A stretch of DNA of 64,000 nt from Afipia sp. 1NLS2 (GTDB lineage: Bacteria > Pseudomonadota > Alphaproteobacteria > Rhizobiales > Xanthobacteraceae): positions 1,646,001 to 1,710,000 of the forward strand of contig NZ_ADVZ01000001.1 of the NCBI RefSeq assembly GCF_000178995.1, given 5' to 3'. The translations under genes and the position numbers were made by a program. Below, piece by piece: positions 1-7,621 of the stretch (within the stretch, counting starts at the first letter, position 1; each line of letters opens with the position of its first letter). The notes beneath the pieces are model-generated. The model did not search any database. It worked only from the letters and a program-made list of their open reading frames with translations, and had not been told where the DNA came from.

Positions 1-927
1 GCGGCGGGCCATGTCGTCATCCGCGTCAAGGCATCGTCGTTCAACTATCACGACGTTTTCACCGTGCGCGGCATGCCGGGCATCAAGGTCCCGCTCCCGG
101 TCGTGATCGGCCTCGATATGGCGGGCGAAATCACCGAAATCGGCGACGGCGTCAGCGGCTGGAAAAAGGGCGACCGCGTTCTCGTCAATCCGCTCAACAA
201 GAAGAAGGGGCTTCTCGGCGAGATGATGGATGGCGGCATGGCCGAATACTGCATGGTCGATGCCGATCAGCTGATCCATATGCCGGATGGCGTGTCCTAC
301 GAGGACGCAGCGTCGCTGCCGGTGGCTTACGGCACCGCGCACCGCATGATCGTCACCCACAACACCGTCAAGAAGGGCGACCGCGTTCTGGTGCTGGGCG
401 CGTCTGGCGGCGTCGGCACCGGCTGCGTGTTGCTGGCCAAGCATCTCGGCGCTGAAGTCATTGCCTGCGCTGGCGGCGCGGACAAGATGCAGCGTCTGCG
501 CGATCTCGGCGCCGACGAAGTGATCAACTACAAGGATGTCGATTTCTCCAAATGGGCGATCGAGAAGTACGGCAAGCCGCAGCGCCGGAATTATGAAGGC
601 GGCGTCGATGTCGTCGTGAACTTCACCGGCGGCGACACCTGGGTCCCGTCGCTGCGTTGTCTCAAGCGCGGCGGCAAGCTGCTGGTTTGCGGCGCGACCG
701 CCGGCCACGATCCGAAGGAAGACTTACGTTACGTCTGGAGCTTCGAGTTGCAGATCATCGGCTCGAACAGCTTCTACGACGACAACCTCGCCGACCTCAT
801 GAAGCTGATCGCGGAAAAGAAGCTGAGCCCGGTCGTGGACAAGGTTCTGCCGCTCGACAAGGCGGTCGAAGGCCTGCGGCTGATCGAAAACCGCGAAGTG
901 ATGGGCAAGGTTGTCATCACGCCTTGA
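1..927 (+). CDS. Zinc-type MDR alcohol dehydrogenase / quinone oxidoreductase (5' truncated)
   Basis: The frame is open from the first base, so the true start lies left of the window; 308 codons remain. The N-terminal part is a GroES-like domain (HVVIRVKASSFNYHDV, then PVVIGLDMAGEI) and the middle is a Rossmann domain with the nucleotide-binding motif VLGASGGVGTGCVLLAKHLG. This is the medium-chain dehydrogenase/reductase family, which reduces or oxidises carbonyls and quinones with NAD(P)H in the cytoplasm. The structural zinc cysteine cluster of classical alcohol dehydrogenases is not visible, which favours the zinc-independent quinone oxidoreductase type, although the N-terminal catalytic residues are partly missing. 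It is followed 37 nt later by a thioesterase gene on the same strand, so it probably belongs to a catabolic operon. The substrate cannot be read from the sequence. Confidence 0.85.
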   Translation, partial: AAGHVVIRVKASSFNYHDVFTVRGMPGIKVPLPVVIGLDMAGEITEIGDGVSGWKKGDRVLVNPLNKKKGLLGEMMDGGMAEYCMVDADQLIHMPDGVSYEDAASLPVAYGTAHRMIVTHNTVKKGDRVLVLGASGGVGTGCVLLAKHLGAEVIACAGGADKMQRLRDLGADEVINYKDVDFSKWAIEKYGKPQRRNYEGGVDVVVNFTGGDTWVPSLRCLKRGGKLLVCGATAGHDPKEDLRYVWSFELQIIGSNSFYDDNLADLMKLIAEKKLSPVVDKVLPLDKAVEGLRLIENREVMGKVVITP

Positions 928-964
928 TCCCAATCACCACAGGAAACGCAAAGGATAAGAAAAA

Positions 965-1393
965 ATGGCAGAAAAACTGACGCCGGCCGCCGTCGAGGCG
1001 ATGCTCACCAAGGGTCCCTTCCATCAGTGGCTGGGCATCAAGGTTCAGAAGGTCGATGAAGAAGGCATCGAGCTGACCGCGACGTGGCGCGAAGAGTGGG
1101 TGGTAAACCCTGAGCGCCGCTACACGCATGGCGGCATCCTCGCCGCCCTCGTCGATCTCACCGCGGACTGGGCTCTCGTCTCTCATACGGGTCGCGGCGT
1201 GCCGACGATCGACATGCGGGTCGACTATCACCGCGCGGCGATGCCGGGCGATCTCACGGCCAAGGGCCGCATCGTCAAGATGGGCGGTCAGTTCTCCGTC
1301 GCCGAGGCGAACGTCTACGACAAGGACGGCAAGCTCTTGGCCAGTGGCCGCGGCGTCTACATGACGGCTCCTCCGCCTCCACCCAAGGGTTGA
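965..1393 (+). CDS. PaaI-family hotdog thioesterase
   Basis: A 142-residue protein of the hotdog-fold thioesterase superfamily, the usual length for PaaI/YbgC-like acyl-CoA thioesterases. The signature is YTHGGILAALVDLTADWAL at about residues 54-72: HGG starts the central helix and the acidic residue that follows is typical of the PaaI subfamily active site. It should hydrolyse an acyl- or aryl-CoA in the cytoplasm. The ATG is preceded by a purine-rich AAGGATAAG. The C terminus ends in an odd run of five prolines. The gene sits between an oxidoreductase and a glyoxalase-like gene and two genes before an acyl-CoA synthetase, so a role in a CoA-dependent catabolic route is a reasonable inference. 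The substrate is unknown. Confidence 0.85.
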   Translation: MAEKLTPAAVEAMLTKGPFHQWLGIKVQKVDEEGIELTATWREEWVVNPERRYTHGGILAALVDLTADWALVSHTGRGVPTIDMRVDYHRAAMPGDLTAKGRIVKMGGQFSVAEANVYDKDGKLLASGRGVYMTAPPPPPKG

Positions 1394-1407
1394 GTGGGGA
1401 GGCCATC

Positions 1408-2310
1408 ATGGCGGCTCCCGTCAATGAAGGCAGGGCTGGCGATGCGGCGGTTTCCACCGCCGCATCGCCGCGCGAGGGAATGTTCGATCACGCCGTTCTC
1501 AACCTGCATTACGATCTCGACTCTGGCGAGGCGTTGTTCAGGGCGCTCGGGTTCAACGTCACGCCGAGGAGTTTCCATACGCTCGGTTCGATGAACAACC
1601 TGATGGTGTTCGGCACCAACTACCTTGAGCTGGTCGGTATCGATCCGTCGAATCCGAATCCGCGCAAGGAATTGTTGGACTGGCCGGTTGGGCTCAACGG
1701 GCTTGTGTACGGAAGCGACGACATCGAGCTGACTGCGGCGCGGCTGCGGTCTGCTCGGCTTCCGATGCTCAAGCCCAAAGCGTTCAGCCGCGAGGTGGTG
1801 ATCGAAGGCGTGACCGACGAGGCGCGCTTTCGCACGGTCCATCTCGCTCCGGATTATTTCCCCGCCTCGCGGCTTTACTTCTGCGAGCACCAGACGCCTC
1901 ATCTGGTCTGGCATCCTGCCTTCATGTCGCATCCGAACTCCGCGCGTTGTCTGAAGCGTCTCACCATCGTCGCCGACGATTTCGAGACGCAGGCTCAGTC
2001 CTTCACGCGGATGTTGGGGCTGCGGCCGGACCCCGATGCGCGGGTCTGGAGCCGGGGCACGCGGATCGATTTCGTGTCACGCAAGCGGCTGGCCAATCTC
2101 TATCACGGTCATGCAGATCCGGGACCGGGCAAACCGAAAGTCGCTGTGATGAGCATCGGCGTGGCCTCCATTGCCATGTTGAAGGCTGTCATGGAGCCGC
2201 GGCTCGCGCAAAAGCTGATCGACATCGACAAGTCTTGTTTGCTGCTCCCCGCATCGGAATGCTTCGGGGTCGCGATCGAATTTCTAGCAACGAATATGAG
2301 TTTGGTATGA
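1408..2310 (+). CDS. Glyoxalase-like (VOC superfamily) protein
   Basis: 300 residues. The sequence FDHAVLNLHYDLDSGEALF followed by LGSMNNLMVFGTNYLELVGI matches the glyoxalase-like domain (Glyoxalase_3 type), with a second vicinal-oxygen-chelate half from about residue 175 (RLTIVADDFETQAQSFTRML). Members often bind a metal and act on small carbonyl, aromatic or CoA substrates, but many have no known activity. I chose the ATG at 1408 because GGGGAGG lies about six bases upstream; the frame can be extended to a TTG at 1390 that overlaps the previous stop. The end overlaps the next gene by ATGA, so the two are translationally coupled. A function beyond the fold cannot be assigned. Confidence 0.75.
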   Translation: MAAPVNEGRAGDAAVSTAASPREGMFDHAVLNLHYDLDSGEALFRALGFNVTPRSFHTLGSMNNLMVFGTNYLELVGIDPSNPNPRKELLDWPVGLNGLVYGSDDIELTAARLRSARLPMLKPKAFSREVVIEGVTDEARFRTVHLAPDYFPASRLYFCEHQTPHLVWHPAFMSHPNSARCLKRLTIVADDFETQAQSFTRMLGLRPDPDARVWSRGTRIDFVSRKRLANLYHGHADPGPGKPKVAVMSIGVASIAMLKAVMEPRLAQKLIDIDKSCLLLPASECFGVAIEFLATNMSLV

Positions 2311-3827
2311 CACTGTCGCCTAATCTGGGATCGTTGGTCGACCGCTCGCGTGCGATGGACAAGATCGCCATCATCGATTTCGACGGCACCAAGAGCCGGG
2401 ACGTCACCTATGCGCAACTCGATGAGCTCGCCGACGGCATCGCCCGCGCTTTGACGAAACGCGGATACAAGCGCGGAGACCGGATCGCGATCCTGTCCGC
2501 CAACAGTTCGGATTGCCTCGCGGCGCATTTCGGCATCATGCGGGCCGGGTTCGTCTCGGTGCCGATCAACCATCGCCTGCCGCGCAAGACCGTCGATTAC
2601 ATCATCCAGGACTCAGGGGCCCCGCTGGTGTTCTGCGACAACGAGCGCCGCGCCGTCATTCCCGACGGAATCGAGGTGGTGAATTTCGACACGCCGGATT
2701 ACGCCGCGTTCGTCGATCGCGGGCCGTTCGAAGCCGTCATTCCCGAAAAGGACGAGCCTTCGACCTTCCTGTACACGTCCGGCTCCACCGGGCGCCCGAA
2801 AGGCGTGATCCTGTCTCACGACGCGCAGCGTTGGGTGGTCGAGGTACGGCTTGCGGACCGCGACGTCGAACACGAACGCGCTTTGGTCGCAGCGCCGCTC
2901 TATCATATGAACGCATTGGCGCTGTCGCATCTCGTGCTGGCCGGACATTCCAGCATGGTGCTGATGACGCAGTTCAAGGTGCAGCCTTATGTCGATGCGA
3001 TCGGCTGCTTCAAATGCACATGGCTGACGTCCGTGCCGCCGATGATCGCCATGATGCTCGACGACAAGAAGGCGATGGCGACGGCCGACCTGTCGTCGGT
3101 GACAAGTCTGCGGATGGGCTCGGCACCCGCCAGTGAGACCTTGCTCGATGAAATTCGTCGCGTGATGCCGCAGGTGCGCATTCTGAACGCCTATGGCACG
3201 ACCGAAGGCAGCCCGATTGTGTTCGGTCCCCATCCGGACGGCAAGCCGACGCCGACGCTCTCGCTCGGCTACAAGCATCGCGGCGTGGATCTTCGGATCG
3301 TCGATGCCAACGGCAAGGAAGCCGACGAGGGTGTTCTCGAGATCCGCTCGCCGGCGATGATGAACGGCTATCACAACCGGCCCGACATTCCGGTGCCGTT
3401 CACCAGGGACGGCTACTACCACACCGGCGACGTGTTCCGCCGCGATGCCGATGGATTCTATTATTTCATCGGCCGGGCCGACGACATGTTCGTCAGCGGC
3501 GGCGAGAATATCTTCCCCGGCGAGGTGGAGAGAATGCTCGAAACCCATCCGGATGTGATGCAGGCGTGCGTTGTGCCGATCGACGATCCACTCAAGGGCA
3601 AGAAGCCGGTCGCGTTCGTTCGTCTGGCGCCGGGTGCCAAGGTCGATGAGGCCGGCCTGAAGGCCTACGCGCTGGAGAACGGCGCGGCGTATCAGCATCC
3701 GCGCTCGATCTGGTTCATCGACGAGTTTCCGCTCGCCTCCACCAACAAGATCGACCGGGCGTTGCTTGCAAACCGTGCGCGTGACCTGTCGAATGCGGAA
3801 AAAACCGAAGGCGCTCACGCGCAATAA
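2307..3827 (+). CDS. Acyl-CoA synthetase (AMP-dependent synthetase/ligase, ANL superfamily)
   Basis: 506 residues. It converts a carboxylic acid plus ATP and CoA to acyl-CoA through an acyl-adenylate. Diagnostic motifs appear in order: the phosphate-binding loop FLYTSGSTGRPKGVILSH (about residue 155), YGTTEG (about 295), YYHTGD (about 370), the hinge region GRADDMFVSGGENIFPGEVE and a C-terminal lysine motif TNKIDRALL. The frame stays open upstream to 1947, but those codons overlap the glyoxalase-like gene and look like noise; the ATG at 2307 overlaps the previous stop as ATGA and begins the recognisable domain. It sits in a run of five catabolic genes, so it probably activates the acid whose breakdown they serve. 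The acid is not known. Confidence 0.88.
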   Translation: MTLSPNLGSLVDRSRAMDKIAIIDFDGTKSRDVTYAQLDELADGIARALTKRGYKRGDRIAILSANSSDCLAAHFGIMRAGFVSVPINHRLPRKTVDYIIQDSGAPLVFCDNERRAVIPDGIEVVNFDTPDYAAFVDRGPFEAVIPEKDEPSTFLYTSGSTGRPKGVILSHDAQRWVVEVRLADRDVEHERALVAAPLYHMNALALSHLVLAGHSSMVLMTQFKVQPYVDAIGCFKCTWLTSVPPMIAMMLDDKKAMATADLSSVTSLRMGSAPASETLLDEIRRVMPQVRILNAYGTTEGSPIVFGPHPDGKPTPTLSLGYKHRGVDLRIVDANGKEADEGVLEIRSPAMMNGYHNRPDIPVPFTRDGYYHTGDVFRRDADGFYYFIGRADDMFVSGGENIFPGEVERMLETHPDVMQACVVPIDDPLKGKKPVAFVRLAPGAKVDEAGLKAYALENGAAYQHPRSIWFIDEFPLASTNKIDRALLANRARDLSNAEKTEGAHAQ

Positions 3828-3837
3828 GGAGTCCCTG

Positions 3838-5637
3838 ATGCCGACCTCGTTTGATACCAGCTTCACGACACGGCCCGAAATCACGGGCTCGTTCGGCGTC
3901 GTCGCGACGACGCACTGGATCGCCACCGCGGTGGGCATGGGCATCCTTGAGCGCGGCGGCAACGCCTTCGATGCGGGCGTCGCTGTCGCCTTCGTGCTGC
4001 AGGTGGTCGAGCCGCATCTGAACGGCCCCGGCGGCGACGTGCCGATCCTGGTTTACGACGTGAAAAAGAAAAAGCCGGAGGTGATCTGTGGTCAGGGTCC
4101 CGCGCCCGCCGCCGCGACCATCGCGCGCTTCCAGGAGATGGGCCTCGATATGATCCCGGGTTCGGGCCTGCTCGCCACGTGCATTCCCGGCTCGTTCGAT
4201 GCCTACATGCTGCTGTTGCGCGACTACGGCACCATGTCGGTCGAGGACGTGCTTGCGCCCGCGATAAGCTACGCGCGGAACGGTTATCCGCTGGTGTCGC
4301 GGATCTGCGAAACCATCGCGACGGTCGAAAATCTGTTTCGCGAGCACTGGCACACCTCGGCGGCGCTCTATCTGCCGAATGGCGAAATTCCGAAGGCAGG
4401 AGAGATTTTCCGCAACGAGAAACTTGCCGACACTTACTCGCGCGTTCTCAGCGAGACGAAATCTTCAGGCGGCAACCGCGAGGCGCAGATCGAGCGCGCC
4501 CGCAAGATCTGGTCGCAGGGCTTCATCGCCGAATCGATCGATGCGTTCTGCCGCAACAATGAGGTGATGGATTCCTCCGGCACACCGCATCGGGGTCTGC
4601 TCACCGGGCAGGACATGGCGGGATGGAGCGCCTTCGTCGAAGCGCCGATCAGTTACGACTACCGCAACTACACGGTTTACAAGGCAGGCCCATGGACGCA
4701 GGGCCTCGTGCTGCTTCAGCAATTGGCGTTGTTGAAGGGTTACGATCTCGACAAGCTCGATCCATGCAGCGCGGAATTCATCCATCTGCAGGTGGAGTGC
4801 GCCAAGCTCGCCTTCGCTGACCGCGACGTGTTCTACGGCGATCCGAAATTCAGCGAGATACCGGTCGCGCAGTTGTTGTCGGATTCCTACAACGCCGAGC
4901 GGCGCAAGCTGATCACCGACAAGGCGTCGATGGAATTGCTGCCCGGCACGATTCCGGGTTTCGGCAAGACCATCGGGATGCGCGAAGGCAGTTCGCGCGA
5001 GGCGGTGTCTGCTTTCGGCACCGGCGAGCCGACGGTTGGAAAGATCAGCGCCGAGCGTGGCGACACCGTGCATTTCGACATCATCGATCGCGACGGCAAC
5101 ATGATCTCGGTGACGCCATCGGGCGGCTGGCTGCAATCGTCGCCGGTCATTCCCGAACTTGGCCTGTGTCTCGGCACGCGCGCGCAGATGTTCTGGCTCG
5201 ATGAGGAGCATCCTGCTTCGCTGCAGCCGGGCAAGCGTCCGCGCTCGACTTTGTCGCCGACCTTCGCGATGCGTGACGGCAAGCCGTATCTGGCTTGGGG
5301 CACGCCCGGCGGTGATCAGCAGGATCAGTGGGCGACGCAGTTCCTGCTTCGCCACATCCATGCCGGATACAATCTGCAGCAGGCGATCGACGCGCCGGCG
5401 TGGCACACCGAACATTTCCCGGCATCGTTCTGGCCGCGTCTCGCGCGGCCCGGCGTTCTTGTTCTTGAGGGCCGCGTCGCGCCCGACGTGATCAAGGATC
5501 TGCGCGGACGCGGACATGTCGTTGAGGTTGGTGAGGATTGGTCGGAGGGGCGGCTGACCGCAGCCTCCCGTCACGAGGGTTGGCTCAGAGCCGCCGCAAA
5601 TCCGCGCGGCATGCAGGCCTATGCGGCCGGACGTTAG
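3838..5637 (+). CDS. Gamma-glutamyltransferase-family N-terminal nucleophile hydrolase
   Basis: 599 residues, close to the usual GGT length. The family is made as a proenzyme that cleaves itself before a threonine, which then attacks gamma-glutamyl or related amides. Here the processing site reads GDTVHFDIIDRDGNM with candidate nucleophile Thr410 (codon at 5065), aligned to the TTHYSVVD pattern of classical GGT but with Val in place of the second Thr. The oxyanion glycine pair is in WGTPGGDQQDQ. The N-terminal part has GGNAFDAGVAVAFVLQVVEP and NGPGGDVPILV, typical of the large subunit. No secretion signal is evident at the chosen ATG, which follows AAGGAG. Glutathione, another gamma-glutamyl compound or an unrelated amide are all possible substrates. 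Confidence 0.85.
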   Translation: MPTSFDTSFTTRPEITGSFGVVATTHWIATAVGMGILERGGNAFDAGVAVAFVLQVVEPHLNGPGGDVPILVYDVKKKKPEVICGQGPAPAAATIARFQEMGLDMIPGSGLLATCIPGSFDAYMLLLRDYGTMSVEDVLAPAISYARNGYPLVSRICETIATVENLFREHWHTSAALYLPNGEIPKAGEIFRNEKLADTYSRVLSETKSSGGNREAQIERARKIWSQGFIAESIDAFCRNNEVMDSSGTPHRGLLTGQDMAGWSAFVEAPISYDYRNYTVYKAGPWTQGLVLLQQLALLKGYDLDKLDPCSAEFIHLQVECAKLAFADRDVFYGDPKFSEIPVAQLLSDSYNAERRKLITDKASMELLPGTIPGFGKTIGMREGSSREAVSAFGTGEPTVGKISAERGDTVHFDIIDRDGNMISVTPSGGWLQSSPVIPELGLCLGTRAQMFWLDEEHPASLQPGKRPRSTLSPTFAMRDGKPYLAWGTPGGDQQDQWATQFLLRHIHAGYNLQQAIDAPAWHTEHFPASFWPRLARPGVLVLEGRVAPDVIKDLRGRGHVVEVGEDWSEGRLTAASRHEGWLRAAANPRGMQAYAAGR

Positions 5638-5656
5638 CGCGTCCGGCACGAAGGCC

Positions 5657-5679
5657 CTTTGCATCGGCACGATGCAAAG
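5657..5679 (+). terminator. Perfect 10-bp hairpin after the GGT-like gene
   Basis: CTTTGCATCG, a three-base loop GCA, then CGATGCAAAG forms a perfect stem 20 bases after the stop codon of the GGT-like gene. There is no T-run after it (the next bases are purine rich), so it is a weak intrinsic terminator at best; it could also be an RNA 3'-end stabiliser or an operator. Confidence 0.4.
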
Positions 5680-5800
5680 AAGAGAAAGACAAAGGGGGTG
5701 ACGGGACCTTCGGGCTCCGGCGCAGGCGGCATCGGTTCGCGTTACGTTTGAGCGGGCTCGTGCTGCTACCAGAAGATGTAAATAGCGTCGTTCAAAGATG

Positions 5801-5867
5801 TTGAAGTTAGTCCTGTTTTGTATAATAAAGAACTTTAAACATGTTTAAGATGTCGCAAGAAGCGACA
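5801..5867 (+). promoter_or_regulatory. AT-rich leader with two adjacent palindromes before the symporter gene
   Basis: Three elements lie in a 67-bp stretch. TTGAAG (5801-5806) and a perfect TATAAT (5821-5826) are separated by only 14 bp, which is short for a sigma-70 promoter. TTAAACATGTTTAA (5835-5848) is a perfect 14-bp palindrome. TGTCGC-AAGAA-GCGACA (5851-5867) is a perfect 6-bp inverted repeat. The stretch is strikingly AT-rich for this genome and ends 41 bases before the symporter ATG. I read it as a regulated promoter region with one or two operators; the regulator is not known and no regulator gene is adjacent. Confidence 0.5.
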
Positions 5868-5908
5868 CAGGGGCCATCCGTCGAAATCGGGCAAGGAGGG
5901 GACTTGAG

Positions 5909-7336
5909 ATGCACGCCAATTATGTCGCTCTAGCGATTGTTGCGGTTTACATCGTCGGACTGGGGATCGTGACATCGATCATCCAGCGCTCGGTGAAAAC
6001 CGCCAATGTTTTCACTTCGGGCACGACCGGCAAGACCGGCGTTCCGGCTGTTCTTGTCGGCATGATGCTGATGTCCGAGTTCATCGGCACCTCGGCAAGC
6101 GTGGGTACCGCGCAGGAGGCCTACAAGTTCGGCATCTCCGCTGCCTGGAACATCATCGCGCTGGCGGCGGGCTTTGTGTTTTACGGCTTCTTCCTCGCCG
6201 GGCGATACAAGAGTTCAGGCCACAACACGATCTCGGCCATCCTCAACGATGTCTATGGCCGTCCCACCAAGCTTGCGACATCGCTGGTGATGATCTTCGC
6301 ACTGGAGATCGTCGCGGTTGCGATCTATGCCGGCGGCGGCACGATCCTCAGCGCCTTGCTTGGCATTCATAAGACGCTGGCCATCGTGATCTGCGGCGTG
6401 GTGTCTGTGCTTTACGTGTTCATGGGCGGCATGAAGTCGGTGGTCTACACCAACATCGTGCATTCCGTCGCCAAGTATGTCGGCATCTGCGTCGCGCTTT
6501 ATTTCGGCCTCACCAATGTCGGCGGCTGGTCGGAGCTTCATGCCAAACTGCCGCCAGAGATGTTCTCATGGCATAATGTCGGCTTCGGCAAAATCTTTGC
6601 CTGGTTCATTGCCGGCATGGGCGCGACCTTCTCCACCCAATACGTGATCCAGGCGATCAACACGACCAACAGCCCGCGCAGCGCAAAGATTGCGAGCTTC
6701 TCGACGGCGGTCTTCCTCGTTCCGTTCGGCATCATCTGCGCGCTGGTGGGCATGTGTTCGCTCGTGCTGTACCCGAACATCCCGTCGATCAAGGCCTTTT
6801 CGGCTCTGATCGCGCATATGGACGGGCCGATGGCCGGTGTGGTGGCTGCGGGTCTCGCAGCGTCGCTGTTCGGATCGCTGGCCGCGTTCTCGGTGGCGAC
6901 CGCAACGCTTCTCTACAAGGATTTCTATATCGGCATGATCGTCGAGAATCCGAGTGAGAGAAACTCGCTGATGTTCATCCGTCTTGCGACCATCGCGATG
7001 GGCCTGTTGCCGATCATTCTTGCGATCTACACGCCGAACGTTCTGTCGATGACGTATCTCGGAAAGGCACTGCGTGCCTCGCTCTCGGTGCTGGTGCTGT
7101 TCGTCTTCTTTGCTCCGATGTTCGGCAGCAGGATTGGCGCATTCGTCAGCATCATTGCATCGCTGATCGGCACGGTGGGCTGGTTCATGATGGGCAACCC
7201 CTTCGGAATCCATAACGCCTATATCGCACTCATCGTGCCGCTCCTGGTGATGGTGGTGAGCCACATCTTCAAGGGCGCGCCCGCTGCCACCGCCGCTGTG
7301 CCCTCGACCGGAAGCTCCGCGTCAGGAAACGGATGA
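5909..7336 (+). CDS. Sodium:solute symporter family permease
   Basis: 475 residues, almost entirely hydrophobic, with about 12-13 predicted membrane segments. The fold is that of the solute:sodium symporter family: an N-terminal helix (YVALAIVAVYIVGLGIV), a conserved glycine/serine-rich second segment (MMLMSEFIGTSASVGTAQEA) and the segment FMGGMKSVVYTNIVHSVAKY, which corresponds to the GGMKAV.WTD region of the family. It would take up a small solute across the inner membrane using the sodium gradient. The ATG follows a strong AAGGAGGGG. Its own leader carries two palindromes, so it is probably transcribed separately from the preceding catabolic genes. The solute could be a carboxylate, amino acid or peptide; the sequence alone does not tell. 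Confidence 0.88.
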   Translation: MHANYVALAIVAVYIVGLGIVTSIIQRSVKTANVFTSGTTGKTGVPAVLVGMMLMSEFIGTSASVGTAQEAYKFGISAAWNIIALAAGFVFYGFFLAGRYKSSGHNTISAILNDVYGRPTKLATSLVMIFALEIVAVAIYAGGGTILSALLGIHKTLAIVICGVVSVLYVFMGGMKSVVYTNIVHSVAKYVGICVALYFGLTNVGGWSELHAKLPPEMFSWHNVGFGKIFAWFIAGMGATFSTQYVIQAINTTNSPRSAKIASFSTAVFLVPFGIICALVGMCSLVLYPNIPSIKAFSALIAHMDGPMAGVVAAGLAASLFGSLAAFSVATATLLYKDFYIGMIVENPSERNSLMFIRLATIAMGLLPIILAIYTPNVLSMTYLGKALRASLSVLVLFVFFAPMFGSRIGAFVSIIASLIGTVGWFMMGNPFGIHNAYIALIVPLLVMVVSHIFKGAPAATAAVPSTGSSASGNG

Positions 7337-7350
7337 TCGAATGCGTGCGA

Positions 7351-7378
7351 GCCGGACATCGCATGTGTGATGCCCGGC
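7351..7378 (+). terminator. Imperfect hairpin after the symporter gene
   Basis: GCCGG and CCGGC close an outer stem and CATC-G-C pairs with G-T-GATG inside it, with one A-C mismatch and a very small loop. It starts 15 bases after the symporter stop codon. No T-run follows, so termination here would need another factor. Confidence 0.35.
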
Positions 7379-7401
7379 CCGCCCGTTAGCTGGAGTGAGA
7401 G

Positions 7402-7530
7402 ATGAAATTGACGGGAAACAAGAAACTGCAAACGACGCGGGATCGGAATGTCGGGCCGGCTGCCGACATGTCGAGAACCGGCGCAGGACAAATCAGGGCC
7501 ATGGAGCACCGAAGGAGATGGAAGGGCTGA
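7402..7530 (+). CDS. Possible 42-residue basic small protein or leader ORF
   Basis: An ATG at 7402 is preceded by TGGAGTGAGAG, a good ribosome binding site with about six bases of spacing. The frame encodes 42 residues, starting MKLTGNKKLQTTRDRNVGPA and ending RRRWKG, strongly basic, with no cysteine, no signal peptide and no membrane segment. It lies in the otherwise empty 285-bp interval between the symporter gene and the cysteine desulfurase-like gene and stops 91 bases before the latter. I recognise no family. It could be a translated leader, a real small protein or chance; the quality of the ribosome binding site is the only positive evidence. Confidence 0.3.
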   Translation: MKLTGNKKLQTTRDRNVGPAADMSRTGAGQIRAMEHRRRWKG

Positions 7531-7621
7531 GGCGATCGCTCGCCTGATCCACTCCCACTATCGAGGCGCGTCGCACAGAGCGTCGACAAGTAAAAAACGG
7601 CCTATTTCTCGGAGTTTCGCA

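Noticed and set aside
1947-2306. 120-codon N-terminal extension of the acyl-CoA synthetase
   Set aside because: It overlaps the glyoxalase-like gene in another frame, has Arg/His-rich noise composition, and the ATGA overlap at 2307 begins the real domain.
2613-3962. 449-codon open frame on the - strand opposite the acyl-CoA synthetase gene
   Set aside because: It lies wholly antisense to a gene with clear ANL motifs, resembles no family and is Arg/His-rich, the usual product of third-position GC bias read backwards.
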